DNA of 64,000 bases from Gammaproteobacteria bacterium (GTDB lineage Bacteria; Pseudomonadota; Gammaproteobacteria; Burkholderiales; Rhodocyclaceae): the NCBI GenBank assembly GCA_018824085.1, contig JAHJHI010000021.1:1-64000 (forward strand), read 5' to 3'. This document shows, in pieces, positions 41,766 to 49,430 of this stretch (the stretch's first letter is position 1; the number at the start of each line of letters is the position of its first letter). The notes beneath the pieces were generated by a model. It was not told where the DNA came from and searched no databases. It worked only from the letters and a program-made list of their open reading frames with translations. The position numbers were made by a program, and so were the translations under genes.

Positions 41766-42292
41766 TCGCCAGCCTTCTCGCCCGTGCGCTGCCGCCCTGG
41801 GCGCTCATCGCCGTTGTGCTGGCCATCGTCAGCAGCATCAGCGCATGGGGCTGGATCATGCGCGAGCAGCGTGACGCCGCACGTGCTGATCATGCTGCTG
41901 AGGTTGCGCGCTTCGCCGAGTTTCGCGCGCGCGTCGAATCCGAGGGTCGGCAAGCGCAGGCCCGCACCGCAGCCGAGATCACACGACAGGAGACCATCAA
42001 TGCACAGACTCATACCGCCTACGGCGTCGCTCTCGATCGCCTGCGCGCTCTGCACGCTGCTGACCGCCTGCGCATCGCCGCCAGTGCAGCACGTACCAGT
42101 AGCGGTGGAGTGCCCGCCGATGCCGCGCCCGCCGGCCGAGCTGACGCAGCCTCTGCCGACGATGGATCTGCTGCCGGCGGACGTCCTGCCGCCGAAGCTC
42201 CGGACGCGCTGACGGAGCGCTGCGCTGCCGCGACGCTGCAGTGCGCCTGGCTACAGCACTGGATCGATGAGCAGACCGCCCCTGTGCACTGA
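41762..42292 (+). CDS. Rz-like inner-membrane spanin
   Basis: A 176-residue protein with one N-terminal transmembrane helix (WALIAVVLAIVSSISAWGWI) followed by a long helical periplasmic segment (AEVARFAEFRARVESEGRQA), the layout of i-spanins. GTG start overlaps the lysin stop (GTGA). An Rz1-type lipoprotein is encoded within it in another frame, confirming the assignment. Confidence 0.85.
   Translation: MIASLLARALPPWALIAVVLAIVSSISAWGWIMREQRDAARADHAAEVARFAEFRARVESEGRQAQARTAAEITRQETINAQTHTAYGVALDRLRALHAADRLRIAASAARTSSGGVPADAAPAGRADAASADDGSAAGGRPAAEAPDALTERCAAATLQCAWLQHWIDEQTAPVH
42000..42212 (+). CDS. Rz1-like outer-membrane spanin lipoprotein, nested in Rz
   Basis: A 70-residue lipoprotein: signal ending LLTAC (lipobox), then a short Pro-rich mature part (CPPMPRPPAELTQPLP). 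AGGAG lies 8 bases before the ATG at 42000. Fully embedded in the Rz-like gene in the +2 phase, the classic Rz/Rz1 nesting. Confidence 0.88.
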   Translation: MHRLIPPTASLSIACALCTLLTACASPPVQHVPVAVECPPMPRPPAELTQPLPTMDLLPADVLPPKLRTR

Positions 42293-42467
42293 GTGCGTGC
42301 GGCTGCGCGAGAAAGTCGACGCACTGCGTACCGACCGAAACGAATGGCGAGCGGTCGCCGTGCATTTCGCCGGCCGCGCGCTTGACCTCGAACGCCACCT
42401 CTCCCGCCTCTTTCCCGCCTGCGAGTCCGAGCAGGCGCGGCATCCGTACCAGCCGAGGGCCCGCTGA
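42267..42467 (+). CDS. Small hypothetical phage protein
   Basis: A 66-residue protein (SRPPLCTECVRLREKVDALR ... RHPYQPRAR) with a Cys pair and a helical, possibly coiled-coil middle. It starts within the end of the Rz-like gene. Function unknown; plausible as a short gene closing the lysis operon. Confidence 0.5.
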   Translation: MSRPPLCTECVRLREKVDALRTDRNEWRAVAVHFAGRALDLERHLSRLFPACESEQARHPYQPRAR

Positions 42468-42489
42468 CGCCTCGACCTCTCTGCCGCCG

Positions 42490-42521
42490 TTCGGTATCGT
42501 CTACTGTATGGATATACAGCA
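42490..42521 (+). promoter_or_regulatory. Promoter overlapped by a LexA (SOS) box
   Basis: TTCGGT (42490-42495) and TATACA (42513-42518) are 17 bases apart. TACTGTATGGATATACAGCA (42502-42521) matches the LexA consensus TACTGTATATATATACAGTA at 17 of 20 positions, including both CTGT/ACAG cores, and covers the -10 box. The downstream gene should therefore be induced by DNA damage. Confidence 0.82.
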
Positions 42522-42561
42522 TGACAAGCCGCGCCCATGGAGCCCCGACGACCCCGCGCCG

Positions 42562-42840
42562 ATGTCAGGGCGCCCGCCTTGGCTCTTCCACGCAGTTAAA
42601 TATGGCCTCGGACACGTCGTGTGCGATGCCGACGGCCGCATTCTGGCGTCGCATGTCCTGAACGAAGTCGGTCTTCTGATGAGTGGGGCGCCGACGATGT
42701 ACGCCGTGCTGAAGAGAATTGCGGCCGAGAGGCCGGAAGGTGATCGGCACGGTGACTTGGCGCGGCGCGCGCTGAGGCATATCGACGACCACGACGAAGT
42801 GCGTCGGGCGCATCCTGCCGTCGGTGCCAAAGGCAGCTGA
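42562..42840 (+). CDS. SOS-controlled protein of unknown function at the prophage right end
   Basis: A 92-residue protein (MSGRPPWLFHAVKYGLGHVV ... RRAHPAVGAKGS). An upstream ATG at 42508 lies inside the LexA box and before the expected transcription start, so the Met at 42562 is taken; no clear ribosome site precedes it. The protein has a strand-rich start and a helical end (APTMYAVLKRIAAERPEGDR). It may act in induction, excision or host takeover after DNA damage; the family is not recognised. Confidence 0.6.
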   Translation: MSGRPPWLFHAVKYGLGHVVCDADGRILASHVLNEVGLLMSGAPTMYAVLKRIAAERPEGDRHGDLARRALRHIDDHDEVRRAHPAVGAKGS

Positions 42841-42972
42841 GCCAGTGCTATTCGCGAATCGGCAACGTCAGCAAATCAACGGGTTAAGCCCGCACTCCGC
42901 CGCCTCGAATAGCACAGAGAGGCGTCTGCAGGCGATTGATTCAGCGGCACAAATCGCGCTTGAAAAAATTGG

Positions 42973-43018
42973 CTACGAACCAAGGGGTCGGGCGTTCGAA
43001 TCGCTCCGGGCGCGCCAA
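42973..43018 (+). repeat. Attachment site: 3' part of tRNA-Arg(ACG), left copy
   Basis: The 46 bases begin CTACGAACCAAGG and end CGGGCGCGCCAA. They fold as the anticodon loop (CTACGAA, anticodon ACG), 3' anticodon stem, variable loop, T arm (stem GGGCG/CGCTC, loop TTCGAAT), acceptor 3' strand CGGGCGC, discriminator G and CCA. The 5' half of a tRNA is absent upstream apart from a few matching stem bases (TTGG), so this is a hybrid att site and not a functional tRNA. Confidence 0.9.
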
Positions 43019-43042
43019 TTAAGCAAAGAGAATCAAACAGAT

Positions 43043-43068
43043 AGGCCAATCTTCGGATTGGCCTTTTT
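43043..43068 (+). terminator. Terminator following the left att copy
   Basis: AGGCCAATC (43043-43051), loop TTCG, GATTGGCCT (43056-43064), then T residues. It lies 25 bases after the tRNA-derived repeat, as a tRNA terminator would, and differs from the one after the right copy, so mobile DNA apparently supplied its own version. Confidence 0.85.
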
Positions 43069-43080
43069 GTTTTCCGGCTT

Positions 43081-43104
43081 CCGGGGACAGGCGGGGGACA
43101 GAAT
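43081..43104 (+). repeat. 24-bp direct repeat, left copy (possible integrase arm site)
   Basis: CCGGGGACAGGCGGGGGACA plus GAAT is repeated exactly at 51287-51310. Here it lies 62 bases inside the left att copy. Paired identical sequences near both ends of the element suggest arm-type binding sites for the DUF4102-type integrase. Confidence 0.6.
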
Positions 43105-43555
43105 GTGTTCGATCTGTGGGCGGTATCGCACGCACTCCGGAAAGCGGAACCCCCCTAGGAAAAGTTCATGACCAGAAAACTGCCGGGGCGCGAATTACCC
43201 TCAGCGGGGCACCCCCTCGGGAGGACCCGTGCAATCCGGCGTGCGCGTGCCGCTGCGTTGCCTTCAGTCCAAAACAGGTGCCCATTTCCTCTGAAAACCG
43301 GCATCCATTATCAGGGGTGGCGGCTTGAGATGGCTTGCGTAAGCCATTTTTCTTCGTCTACTTCTGAAAAGACGCACTATCAGAACTTGTGAAAGGAAAT
43401 GAACGGAGCTAAGTCGTTGACTCCGTTCACATTTTCCGACGCGCACCGTTTTCACCCTGAAAATGGGATCGGGGTGTTGCACCTGATGAAACTTCCCAGG
43501 GCGACATAAGCCCGGTTATCGGCCTTCCTCGTCCGTTCGGGTCCGCTCCCGCCTG
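43105..43555. other. Gene-free left end of the small element
   Basis: No credible gene is seen in these about 450 bases. A hairpin with ATGGCTT/AAGCCAT arms (43330-43336 and 43341-43347) followed by TTTTT looks like a rightward terminator. A second hairpin, GAACGGAG (43401-43408) with CTCCGTTC (43421-43428), could end the leftward operon. The rest shows nothing I can interpret. Confidence 0.5.
43330..43351 (+). terminator. Hairpin with T-run in element left end
   Basis: ATGGCTT and AAGCCAT pair around GCGT and are followed by five T. It would stop transcription entering the leftward primase operon from prophage 1. Confidence 0.55.
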
Positions 43556-44032
43556 TTATCCATCGCACTCAACCATGGACACCCGCGCACGGATCAAGGT
43601 GCCCGCTGTGATCCAGGCAAGGCGCCCGCCGTACTGTGCCCGCAGATCGCGCACCAGATCGGTCAGCACATCGCCGGGCGCGCCGATCATGCGCCCGCCG
43701 TTGTTGTCTTGGTCGGTCAGCCCGTAGTCGAGAACAGGGCGGCGGATTGCGGTTTTCGTCTCTGGCGCAAAGGCACACAGAGCACCTACCCCCGGCGTTT
43801 TCTCCGGTGCGCTCGATGCATTTCCCTTTGGCTCTTCAAAAGTGGCGGTTACAGCGGTTACGCGGTTACACGTTTCTGTTTGTCCATGTGAATCAATGCT
43901 TTGTGGCGCGTGTTTCGTAACCGCATCCCGTACCACGTAACCGGTGCCGACGCGGTTACGGCCTATGCCGGCATCCACGGTCCGCGACTTCTGTCGCTCG
44001 CTGGCCAACATCGCTGCCCAATCAATCTGCAT
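43556..44032 (-). CDS. Hypothetical protein after the primase
   Basis: A 158-residue protein (MQIDWAAMLASERQKSRTVD ... LIRARVSMVECDG) of unknown function. ATG at 44032 has AGGGAG upstream and overlaps the primase end by 11 bases, so it is co-translated. Its coding DNA contains six copies of a CGGTTACR octamer that recur near the integrase gene, so the gene doubles as an iteron-bearing region. The N-terminal MxIDWAxxL pattern recurs in small proteins behind P4-type primases, but I know no function. Confidence 0.65.
   Translation of the reverse strand: MQIDWAAMLASERQKSRTVDAGIGRNRVGTGYVVRDAVTKHAPQSIDSHGQTETCNRVTAVTATFEEPKGNASSAPEKTPGVGALCAFAPETKTAIRRPVLDYGLTDQDNNGGRMIGAPGDVLTDLVRDLRAQYGGRLAWITAGTLIRARVSMVECDG
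43846..43960. repeat. Iteron cluster A: six CGGTTACR octamers
   Basis: CGGTTACA or CGGTTACG occurs at 43846, 43855, 43863 and 43953, and inverted (CGTAACCG) at 43916 and 43936, with spacings of 8-9 bases in the first three. The same octamer is repeated six times at 49827-49938. Two such clusters resemble the ori and crr of phage P4, where the alpha primase binds. Confidence 0.65.
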
Positions 44033-46958
44033 CGTCACTCCCTGTGACGATCTCCGAGGCAATGCAGTAGAAGCGGACCGGGCCGGCGGTTCCGGGCTCT
44101 CGCTGCTGAACCGTCATGTGATCGCGGCTTCGCTTAAGCATGCCGTGTTCATGAAGCACTTTCGCAACCTGCCGAGGTTCGAAGCCTCGGCATACTTCAT
44201 CCTTGAACACAGCGGGATAGACCAGATACTCGATAACCTGATCCGCTTCCTTCAGGTTCTCGGTTTCCTTGGTCGGGCGTCGCCAGCCCGCGCGGTTCAT
44301 CGTGCGTGGCGCGTGGCTATCGGATATGGACGGGCGTCGCCAGTCTTCAAACCGGCTTACCCCGTGCGCCTGGAAGAACGCGGCGGCCTGCTCGATCATC
44401 TTTCGCGGTTCGCGGTTTTCCTCTCCACCGAACGCCCGCAGCCAGTCCTTGAACATGCGCACCGCGGCTTGTACCGCCTCACCGGCCGGCCAGCCCGTGA
44501 TGCCCCAGGTGGTCGCCAGCTCGCCCGCGAAGCCGACCGCCGCAAAGCGGGTTGCTGCCCGGATCGCCTGACCGCCCGCGCGTTCGCTCAGTGCCGATTT
44601 CTCGAACTGTTCGCGCATGCGCTCGAACTCATCAGCCAGCCCGTCGCGCTCATCCACCACACGGCGCACGAAGGCCGGCCAGGCAGTGCCGTAGTGCTTC
44701 GCTGCGTTGCGCTGTACCGCCTCGCTGAAGCGCGCGCCGTCGCCATGGTCGTGCAGCGCGTCCCAGGCGCCGAAGCCTGCGCCGGCATCGGCGGGCAGTT
44801 CGCAGAAGCGCACTTCCTGTCCGGCGTAGGCGCGTTCCTGATTCTCTTCAAGGAACTGAGTCAGGCCGATTTCGCCGTTCGACTGGAACAGCAGACTGAA
44901 CTCCGCTGTTTCGCGCATGCCGCCTGCAGCCTGCCCGCGTCCCTTGCCTTGCCCGCTCGTGAGCATGTAGGCAGCCTGTGCCACGTCGCGCGGGTTCCCG
45001 GCCTGCTTCAGCTCGTCCAGCAACAGCGGCGCATCGCAGTGGCCTGCGGCGGTGGCCTCGATGGCGTTTGCAGTCAGCAGCCAGGTACGGCGGTAGGACG
45101 GCGCACCGCACAGACTGGCCGCTGCATACAGCAGTGCCGACTTGCCAAGGCTGGACCCGCCCGCCCAATGGAAACCGCCCGCGATGTTCGGATGCAGCCA
45201 AACCAGCGCCGCCGCGAAGCCGGCCGACAGTGCGAAGGTCAGCCGGCTGTTGCCGACCGCAAGCGCCGCCACGTGCTCACGCCATTGCGTCAGGGTGCCG
45301 GCCGCCCGGAACTGCGCGCCGCCGTTGCCCGGCGCCTCGTGCAGCCACAGTTCCGCACCGTCCGGTGCTATCGGTTCGGCGTCGCCGCCCAGCACGAAAG
45401 ACCAGCGGCCGGCCTCGCTCACGTCCTTGTGCCAGCCTATGCGGCGCGTCAGGCGTGCCCGCGCGGTCGGGCGCTCGCGGTTCACGTACATCTTCAGCAG
45501 CCCGCCGCGATTGTCGGCGATGAACAGCCCGCGCCCGCGCAGCATGCGCGCCAGCGCCAGCCCGTCGCCTTCCAGCAACTCATCGGACACGATGACGCGC
45601 CGCTTGCGTCCGTCATGGTCGCGGAAGTCGGCAAGCCGGCTCCAACCGTCGCCGTTGCGATCGCGCACCATGTGCGTGATGGCGAGCGGCGCGCAGACGA
45701 AAACCCGGTCGAAGTAGGGCGCGCCGTCCTTGCCCTTCGGTGGTTGCCACTTCACGCGATACACGCCCTGCGCCTCGCCGTCCGTCACAACCTCAAACCA
45801 GTCGCCGGCCCCGTTCGCCTGCGCCGGCCGTGCATCCTGTGCAGGCGTCTGTACGCCTGCGGCTTGTGTGTCGTCGATGGCCGGCGCCGGCTTGTTCGCG
45901 TTCGCCTGGACGATGGATTGCCGCGCCGCTTCAAGCTGTCGCCGCACCGCTGCCATGCCTTCGCCGTCGCGTTCGCTGCACGCCAGGTCGTTGAAGTCCG
46001 TCCAGCTCTCTTGCCGATCCGACGTGAATGCAGGCAGGCACAGCACGCCACCCACGGCGGCCGCTGCGGCTTCGGCCTTGGTGCGTCCGGGGTTGCCTTT
46101 GGTGGCGTGGTCATCGTCGGCGCAGACGATCAGCAGCACGCCCGCATGCTGCGCGCGCAGTTCGCGCGCCACCGCCTCAAGGTTGCCAGCATCAAAAGCC
46201 ACAGCCACCGGCCAGCCTGTTGCCTCGTGGATCGTGGCGGCGGTCGCGTAGCCTTCGGCGATGCACAGTGGTGCATCCGTCCGGGCCGCGCCCAGCAGGT
46301 GAAAACATCCCGCCTTGCGACCATCCGGCAGATAGTTCTTGTCGCGCCCTTCGATGCGCTCCGGATAGATCGCCTGCAGGCTGTGCAGCGTGCCCGATGC
46401 ACTGCGGATCGGCACCAGCAGCGCACCAGGCGTGCGGACCTCTTCCCAGCGGCCGGCGCCGTCCTTCTGCCAGCGTGGCCACACGCCGACGCGCAGGCCA
46501 TGCGCGCGCACACGCTTGCGGATCAGGTAGGGGTGCGCGTCGTCGGCGGGCTGTGCCGCGTTCCAGATCGCATGCGCCTTGCGCCGCGCCTTGTCCCGCC
46601 GCTTCTTCTCTTCGGCCGCTTCCTGCGCTGCCTTGGCCTGCGCCGCTCGCTCGCGTGCGGCCTGCTCTTCCGGTGTGAGCGGTGGCCGCGCTCCGGCATC
46701 CTGCCAGCCGTGCGCCTTCGCATCGCGGTACAGCGTGCCGATGCGCACCTTTCCGCCTTCGCGCACGCTCTTCCAGACCGCTTTCGCGTCCTTCGCGCTG
46801 TAGCTCTCCGCGCGCTGAAACCACGCGTCCCACAGATCGAAGCCGGCCGCGCCCAGCTCGCTTTTAACGGCCATGGCGATGCGCACGCGGTAGTCGTGGC
46901 TGTCGGGTTCCAGGTACGACAGCGCATCGCGTATGCGGTCGATCTCCCTTATAGGCAC
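44022..46958 (-). CDS. Primase-helicase (PriCT-2, TOPRIM, DUF927), P4 alpha-like
   Basis: A 978-residue multidomain replication protein. The N-terminus (REIDRIRDALSYLEPDSHDY, then AKAVWKSVREGGKVRIGTLY) is a PriCT-2 domain; a Lys/Arg/Glu-rich linker follows; a TOPRIM region has APLCIAEGYATAATIHEATG and LIVCADDDHA; and the C-terminal half is a DUF927 helicase with Walker A GGSSLGKSALL near residue 600 and LLLDELKQAG as Walker B. Such proteins start replication of satellites and integrative elements independently of host DnaA. It probably acts on the TGTAACCG iterons. Confidence 0.9.
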   Translation of the reverse strand: MPIREIDRIRDALSYLEPDSHDYRVRIAMAVKSELGAAGFDLWDAWFQRAESYSAKDAKAVWKSVREGGKVRIGTLYRDAKAHGWQDAGARPPLTPEEQAARERAAQAKAAQEAAEEKKRRDKARRKAHAIWNAAQPADDAHPYLIRKRVRAHGLRVGVWPRWQKDGAGRWEEVRTPGALLVPIRSASGTLHSLQAIYPERIEGRDKNYLPDGRKAGCFHLLGAARTDAPLCIAEGYATAATIHEATGWPVAVAFDAGNLEAVARELRAQHAGVLLIVCADDDHATKGNPGRTKAEAAAAAVGGVLCLPAFTSDRQESWTDFNDLACSERDGEGMAAVRRQLEAARQSIVQANANKPAPAIDDTQAAGVQTPAQDARPAQANGAGDWFEVVTDGEAQGVYRVKWQPPKGKDGAPYFDRVFVCAPLAITHMVRDRNGDGWSRLADFRDHDGRKRRVIVSDELLEGDGLALARMLRGRGLFIADNRGGLLKMYVNRERPTARARLTRRIGWHKDVSEAGRWSFVLGGDAEPIAPDGAELWLHEAPGNGGAQFRAAGTLTQWREHVAALAVGNSRLTFALSAGFAAALVWLHPNIAGGFHWAGGSSLGKSALLYAAASLCGAPSYRRTWLLTANAIEATAAGHCDAPLLLDELKQAGNPRDVAQAAYMLTSGQGKGRGQAAGGMRETAEFSLLFQSNGEIGLTQFLEENQERAYAGQEVRFCELPADAGAGFGAWDALHDHGDGARFSEAVQRNAAKHYGTAWPAFVRRVVDERDGLADEFERMREQFEKSALSERAGGQAIRAATRFAAVGFAGELATTWGITGWPAGEAVQAAVRMFKDWLRAFGGEENREPRKMIEQAAAFFQAHGVSRFEDWRRPSISDSHAPRTMNRAGWRRPTKETENLKEADQVIEYLVYPAVFKDEVCRGFEPRQVAKVLHEHGMLKRSRDHMTVQQREPGTAGPVRFYCIASEIVTGSDDAD

Positions 46959-47173
46959 TTATGCGAACCTCTCGCGGGCTCGATGTCGGGGGGCCTTTTG
47001 AGCACGAGGCGCAGGACCGCATCCGGATTGGCCGCCAAGGCGGCTGCGCACGGGTCGCACAACCGGCCGCGCCAGACGATGACGAATGAACCCACGCGAA
47101 GCCTTAAATCTATTCGCCCCGCATCGGTGCGACTCGCGCCGCAGGATGTGCAGCTCAGGCTCTTGCGGCTCAT
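46949..47173 (-). CDS. Small zinc-ribbon protein
   Basis: A 74-residue protein with a four-Cys zinc site: SCTSCGASRTDAGRI and LCDPCAAALAANPD. ATG at 47173 overlaps the previous stop (ATGA); the end overlaps the primase start by 10 bases. Likely a small regulatory or DNA-associated protein; function unknown. Confidence 0.68.
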   Translation of the reverse strand: MSRKSLSCTSCGASRTDAGRIDLRLRVGSFVIVWRGRLCDPCAAALAANPDAVLRLVLKRPPDIEPARGSHKCL

Positions 47174-47442
47174 AGCGAAAGCCCCCCTATCACCACAGAG
47201 AGGGCCGAAACCTCTTCCTGAATCGCGTCCAGAGAGCGGGCAACTTCGCTTACGGACTCGCACAGCCGGGCATTGGAATCGACGCCATCGCAACTGCGCT
47301 CATGTTCGGCAATGAGTCGTGCAACCTGAATGGTCAGCATGGGTTCGATGGCTGCGACTTCGGCCCCGAAGAACTGCTGAACGATTTCTCTCGCGAACGT
47401 CAGCTTACGAACTACGCCGACAGGAAAGCCCGGCGCGTTCAT
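47170..47442 (-). CDS. Hypothetical protein
   Basis: A 90-residue, mainly helical protein (MNAPGFPVGVVRKLTFAREI ... EEVSALSVVIGGLSL). It overlaps the AlpA-type gene and the zinc-ribbon gene by 4 bases on either side, so it belongs to the replication operon. Function unknown. Confidence 0.65.
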   Translation of the reverse strand: MNAPGFPVGVVRKLTFAREIVQQFFGAEVAAIEPMLTIQVARLIAEHERSCDGVDSNARLCESVSEVARSLDAIQEEVSALSVVIGGLSL

Positions 47443-47672
47443 AGCTCGCCACCTTGCGCCGAGTCGCTGTCATCGCCTTCGCGTGCGGCAAGGAATGCCT
47501 GCAGATCGCCCAGACGATAGCGTATCGACTTCCCTACGCGGATGTACTTCAGCGGGTAACGCTTCGTCGTTCGCCAGCAAGCGAGCGTGCCCGGTTTGAC
47601 CTTCAAGAAGGCTGCGGCCTGCTTGGCCGTCAGCAGCTCGTCAGATGACGTAACGCTTTCTATCGGATACAT
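47439..47672 (-). CDS. AlpA/excisionase-type helix-turn-helix protein
   Basis: A 77-residue MerR-type winged-helix protein: ELLTAKQAAAFLKVKPGTLA, CWRTTKRYPLKYIRVGKSIR, YRLGDLQAFLAA. This is the HTH_17/AlpA pattern of excisionases and satellite regulators. ATG at 47672 has AGGGG upstream and is preferred to the GTG before it. First gene of the leftward replication operon. Confidence 0.85.
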   Translation of the reverse strand: MYPIESVTSSDELLTAKQAAAFLKVKPGTLACWRTTKRYPLKYIRVGKSIRYRLGDLQAFLAAREGDDSDSAQGGEL

Positions 47673-47676
47673 CACT

Positions 47677-47745
47677 ATTCCCCTGTGTTATCTGCGCTTC
47701 ACGATGAAGCACGACGAAACACAGGCTAGTGACGCAAGGGGGAAT
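47677..47745. promoter_or_regulatory. Nested inverted repeats upstream of the AlpA-type gene
   Basis: CCTGTGTT (47682-47689) and AACACAGG (47718-47725) are perfect inverses, and outside them ATTCCCC (47677-47683) pairs with GGGGAAT (47739-47745). They lie in the gap between the AlpA-type start and the unknown gene upstream, which suits autoregulation or control of the replication operon. Confidence 0.5.
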
Positions 47746-47802
47746 GTAAAACTGCCGCTTTCCGCTTCCGTAAGGTTAGAAATGTACGGTATCGGCTTCC
47801 GT

Positions 47803-48420
47803 CTATTTTTTTCTTGAACGCCGCCCCGGCTTAAGAGTGCCCGGCCGTACTTCGTTGTAGGCCTCACGCAACACCCTATCCTTCGACTTCATGACGTAAT
47901 CAAAGACGTTTCTTGGCATTGATTCCCGCGGCATGGAACGAAACTGGTCCACGTGATCGACGATGAGCCCATCCGACTTTACCCATTCCTTGAAGGACTC
48001 GCGGTTCTTCACCTTACCCCGCATCCTGCTGATATCCGAACTGTAAGCCCTAACACCCGCAGCGACGTCTGAACCTACTACCGACGGCCAGTCAAACTCA
48101 TCTAGAACGAGCTCATTAAGTCTGCGAAGTAGATGTGCAGCCAATTCGGATGAACTAGGCGACCTCTGAACCACCGGGTCTGCTAATGCCGCTTCCATGT
48201 ATGCAATCAGCCGGAGCGCAGAAATGAGTTCATCGGAATGCTCAGATACAGGTTCGGCGCCGAGTGAATCGCGCATTCCTCTGACTGCATTGTCAAACCG
48301 ATCCAGACTGTCGCAGACTGCTGATGCGGCTTTACCAATACGTCTGAGGGCCTCCAACTGTCCCGCCGCAAAGCCAGCATCGCCGAACGAATCGCCTAGG
48401 ACACCCTTCTTCTTTGTCAT
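47803..48420 (-). CDS. Hypothetical cargo protein
   Basis: A 205-residue, mostly helical protein (MTKKKGVLGDSFGDAGFAAG ... RPGTLKPGRRSRKK) with a strongly basic C-terminus. ATG at 48420 overlaps the preceding stop; an upstream Met at 48456 is also possible. No family recognised. Its base composition is more AT-rich than its neighbours (many AAC, AAT and TCC codons), suggesting a separate origin. Confidence 0.65.
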   Translation of the reverse strand: MTKKKGVLGDSFGDAGFAAGQLEALRRIGKAASAVCDSLDRFDNAVRGMRDSLGAEPVSEHSDELISALRLIAYMEAALADPVVQRSPSSSELAAHLLRRLNELVLDEFDWPSVVGSDVAAGVRAYSSDISRMRGKVKNRESFKEWVKSDGLIVDHVDQFRSMPRESMPRNVFDYVMKSKDRVLREAYNEVRPGTLKPGRRSRKK

Positions 48421-49004
48421 CGGCGCCCGCCCGATATCAAGCGCATCACTGGCCATGCCGCCTTGCTTTTCGAGATGACACGGCCCCGACGAATCGCCGC
48501 TTCCATCGACCGGTAAGCCGACATGCAGGCATCATAGGTGGTAATATCGAATCGGTAACCATCGCGCCCTTCTCGAAGGAAGCCGTCGATGAGGCCGGCA
48601 AGGGAACCCGCGTACCCGATGACGCGCTCGCGATATTCATCCTCTGTTTTCGGAAGGCGTGCCTGTCGCTCTTTCTCCGCTTCCGTGGCTCGCTCCGATT
48701 CCCGCTGCTCTTCTATTGTCCTGTAGCGGGCCATTGCTTCTTCATGCGTCAGATTTACGCGGACTTTGAACCGCCCCTTGCCTATATCCGTGATCTTGAG
48801 CAGCCGTCGATCAGTGCGAGACAGGATCCTCGTCCGAACGCATCGACCACGATCATCTTTTTCTGCACCGAATTCCAGCCACTCAGCAAGCACTTCACCC
48901 GACTGGATCAAATCTTCTTGCCCTCCCTCAAGGTAATAGCAGCCGCCATTCCAAGACTCGCTGCGTCTCAAGGGGCTTGGAGTGCTACGCTTCTTCACAG
49001 CCAT
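48417..49004 (-). CDS. Hypothetical cargo protein
   Basis: A 195-residue protein. The first half is strand-rich (SESWNGGCYYLEGGQEDLIQ, ILSRTDRRLLKITDIGKGRF) and the second half starts with a Glu/Arg-rich helix (YRTIEEQRESERATEAEKER). ATG at 49004 has AGAGG 8 bases upstream; the longer frame has no ribosome site. Pairs with the 47803 gene by a 4-base overlap. Function unknown. Confidence 0.65.
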   Translation of the reverse strand: MAVKKRSTPSPLRRSESWNGGCYYLEGGQEDLIQSGEVLAEWLEFGAEKDDRGRCVRTRILSRTDRRLLKITDIGKGRFKVRVNLTHEEAMARYRTIEEQRESERATEAEKERQARLPKTEDEYRERVIGYAGSLAGLIDGFLREGRDGYRFDITTYDACMSAYRSMEAAIRRGRVISKSKAAWPVMRLISGGRR

Positions 49005-49135
49005 AATTCGAACCTCTATCGCTCGTGTTGTGGTCAGGGCCGCATCAGCGTTGCCGCGCTGGTGCGTCCCGCTCTCGTTGCCCGGCTTGCCGGCCGGGCA
49101 GGGTGCCGCGTGCTGCTGCGGCGGATTCAAAATCG

Positions 49136-49420
49136 TCAGGCGGCTATACGTGCCACGGGCGCGCGTTCCTTCGCGCGTTGCGAGGCTGTCCATAGGTCAC
49201 GTTGTGCCTGCAGTCGCAGCCAATAGCCGGGCGTCGTGCCCAATGCTTCGGACAGGCGAATATCCATGTCCGCGGTCACGGCCGCGCGGCCGTTCAGGAT
49301 GCGCGACAGCATCACGCGACTGATACCCAGGTGCACCGCGAACGCGGTCACCGTCATGTTCAGATCGTGAAGCCAGCCGGCCAGCAGTTCGCCAGGCGGT
49401 GCGGGGTCGTGCATGTCCAT
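49136..49420 (-). CDS. higA: HigA-type antitoxin
   Basis: A 94-residue XRE-type protein: PPGELLAGWLHDLNMTVTAF, AVHLGISRVMLSRILNGRAA, LSEALGTTPGYWLRLQAQRD. This is the HigA/VapI antitoxin pattern. It follows the toxin gene by 10 bases (toxin first, as usual for higBA) and should bind both the toxin and the operator upstream of it. Confidence 0.92.
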   Translation of the reverse strand: MDMHDPAPPGELLAGWLHDLNMTVTAFAVHLGISRVMLSRILNGRAAVTADMDIRLSEALGTTPGYWLRLQAQRDLWTASQRAKERAPVARIAA

Positions 49421-49430
49421 GGTGCGGTTC

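Larger units (their letters stand above)
1..43018. mobile_element. Prophage 1, contractile-tailed, right-hand part (left end outside window)
   Basis: A continuous set of phage modules runs from SSB and recombination genes through immunity, replication, terminase, head, contractile tail, baseplate, fibre and lysis. DUF3383 sheath and DUF3277 tube proteins mark a myovirus-type tail. The right boundary is taken as the 46-bp tRNA-Arg-derived repeat at 42973-43018. The left boundary and the integrase are not in the window. All essential structural genes seen appear intact, so the prophage may be inducible; the CI repressor keeps its S24 protease residues and a LexA box lies near the right end. Confidence 0.93.

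Noticed and set aside
42824-43171. Plus-strand ORF crossing the left att copy
   Set aside because: It reads through the tRNA-derived repeat and the terminator hairpin; no ribosome site.
43944-47315. 1123-residue open frame on the plus strand opposite the primase
   Set aside because: Arg/Ala/Leu-rich antisense shadow without domains; the minus strand carries PriCT-2, TOPRIM and DUF927 motifs.
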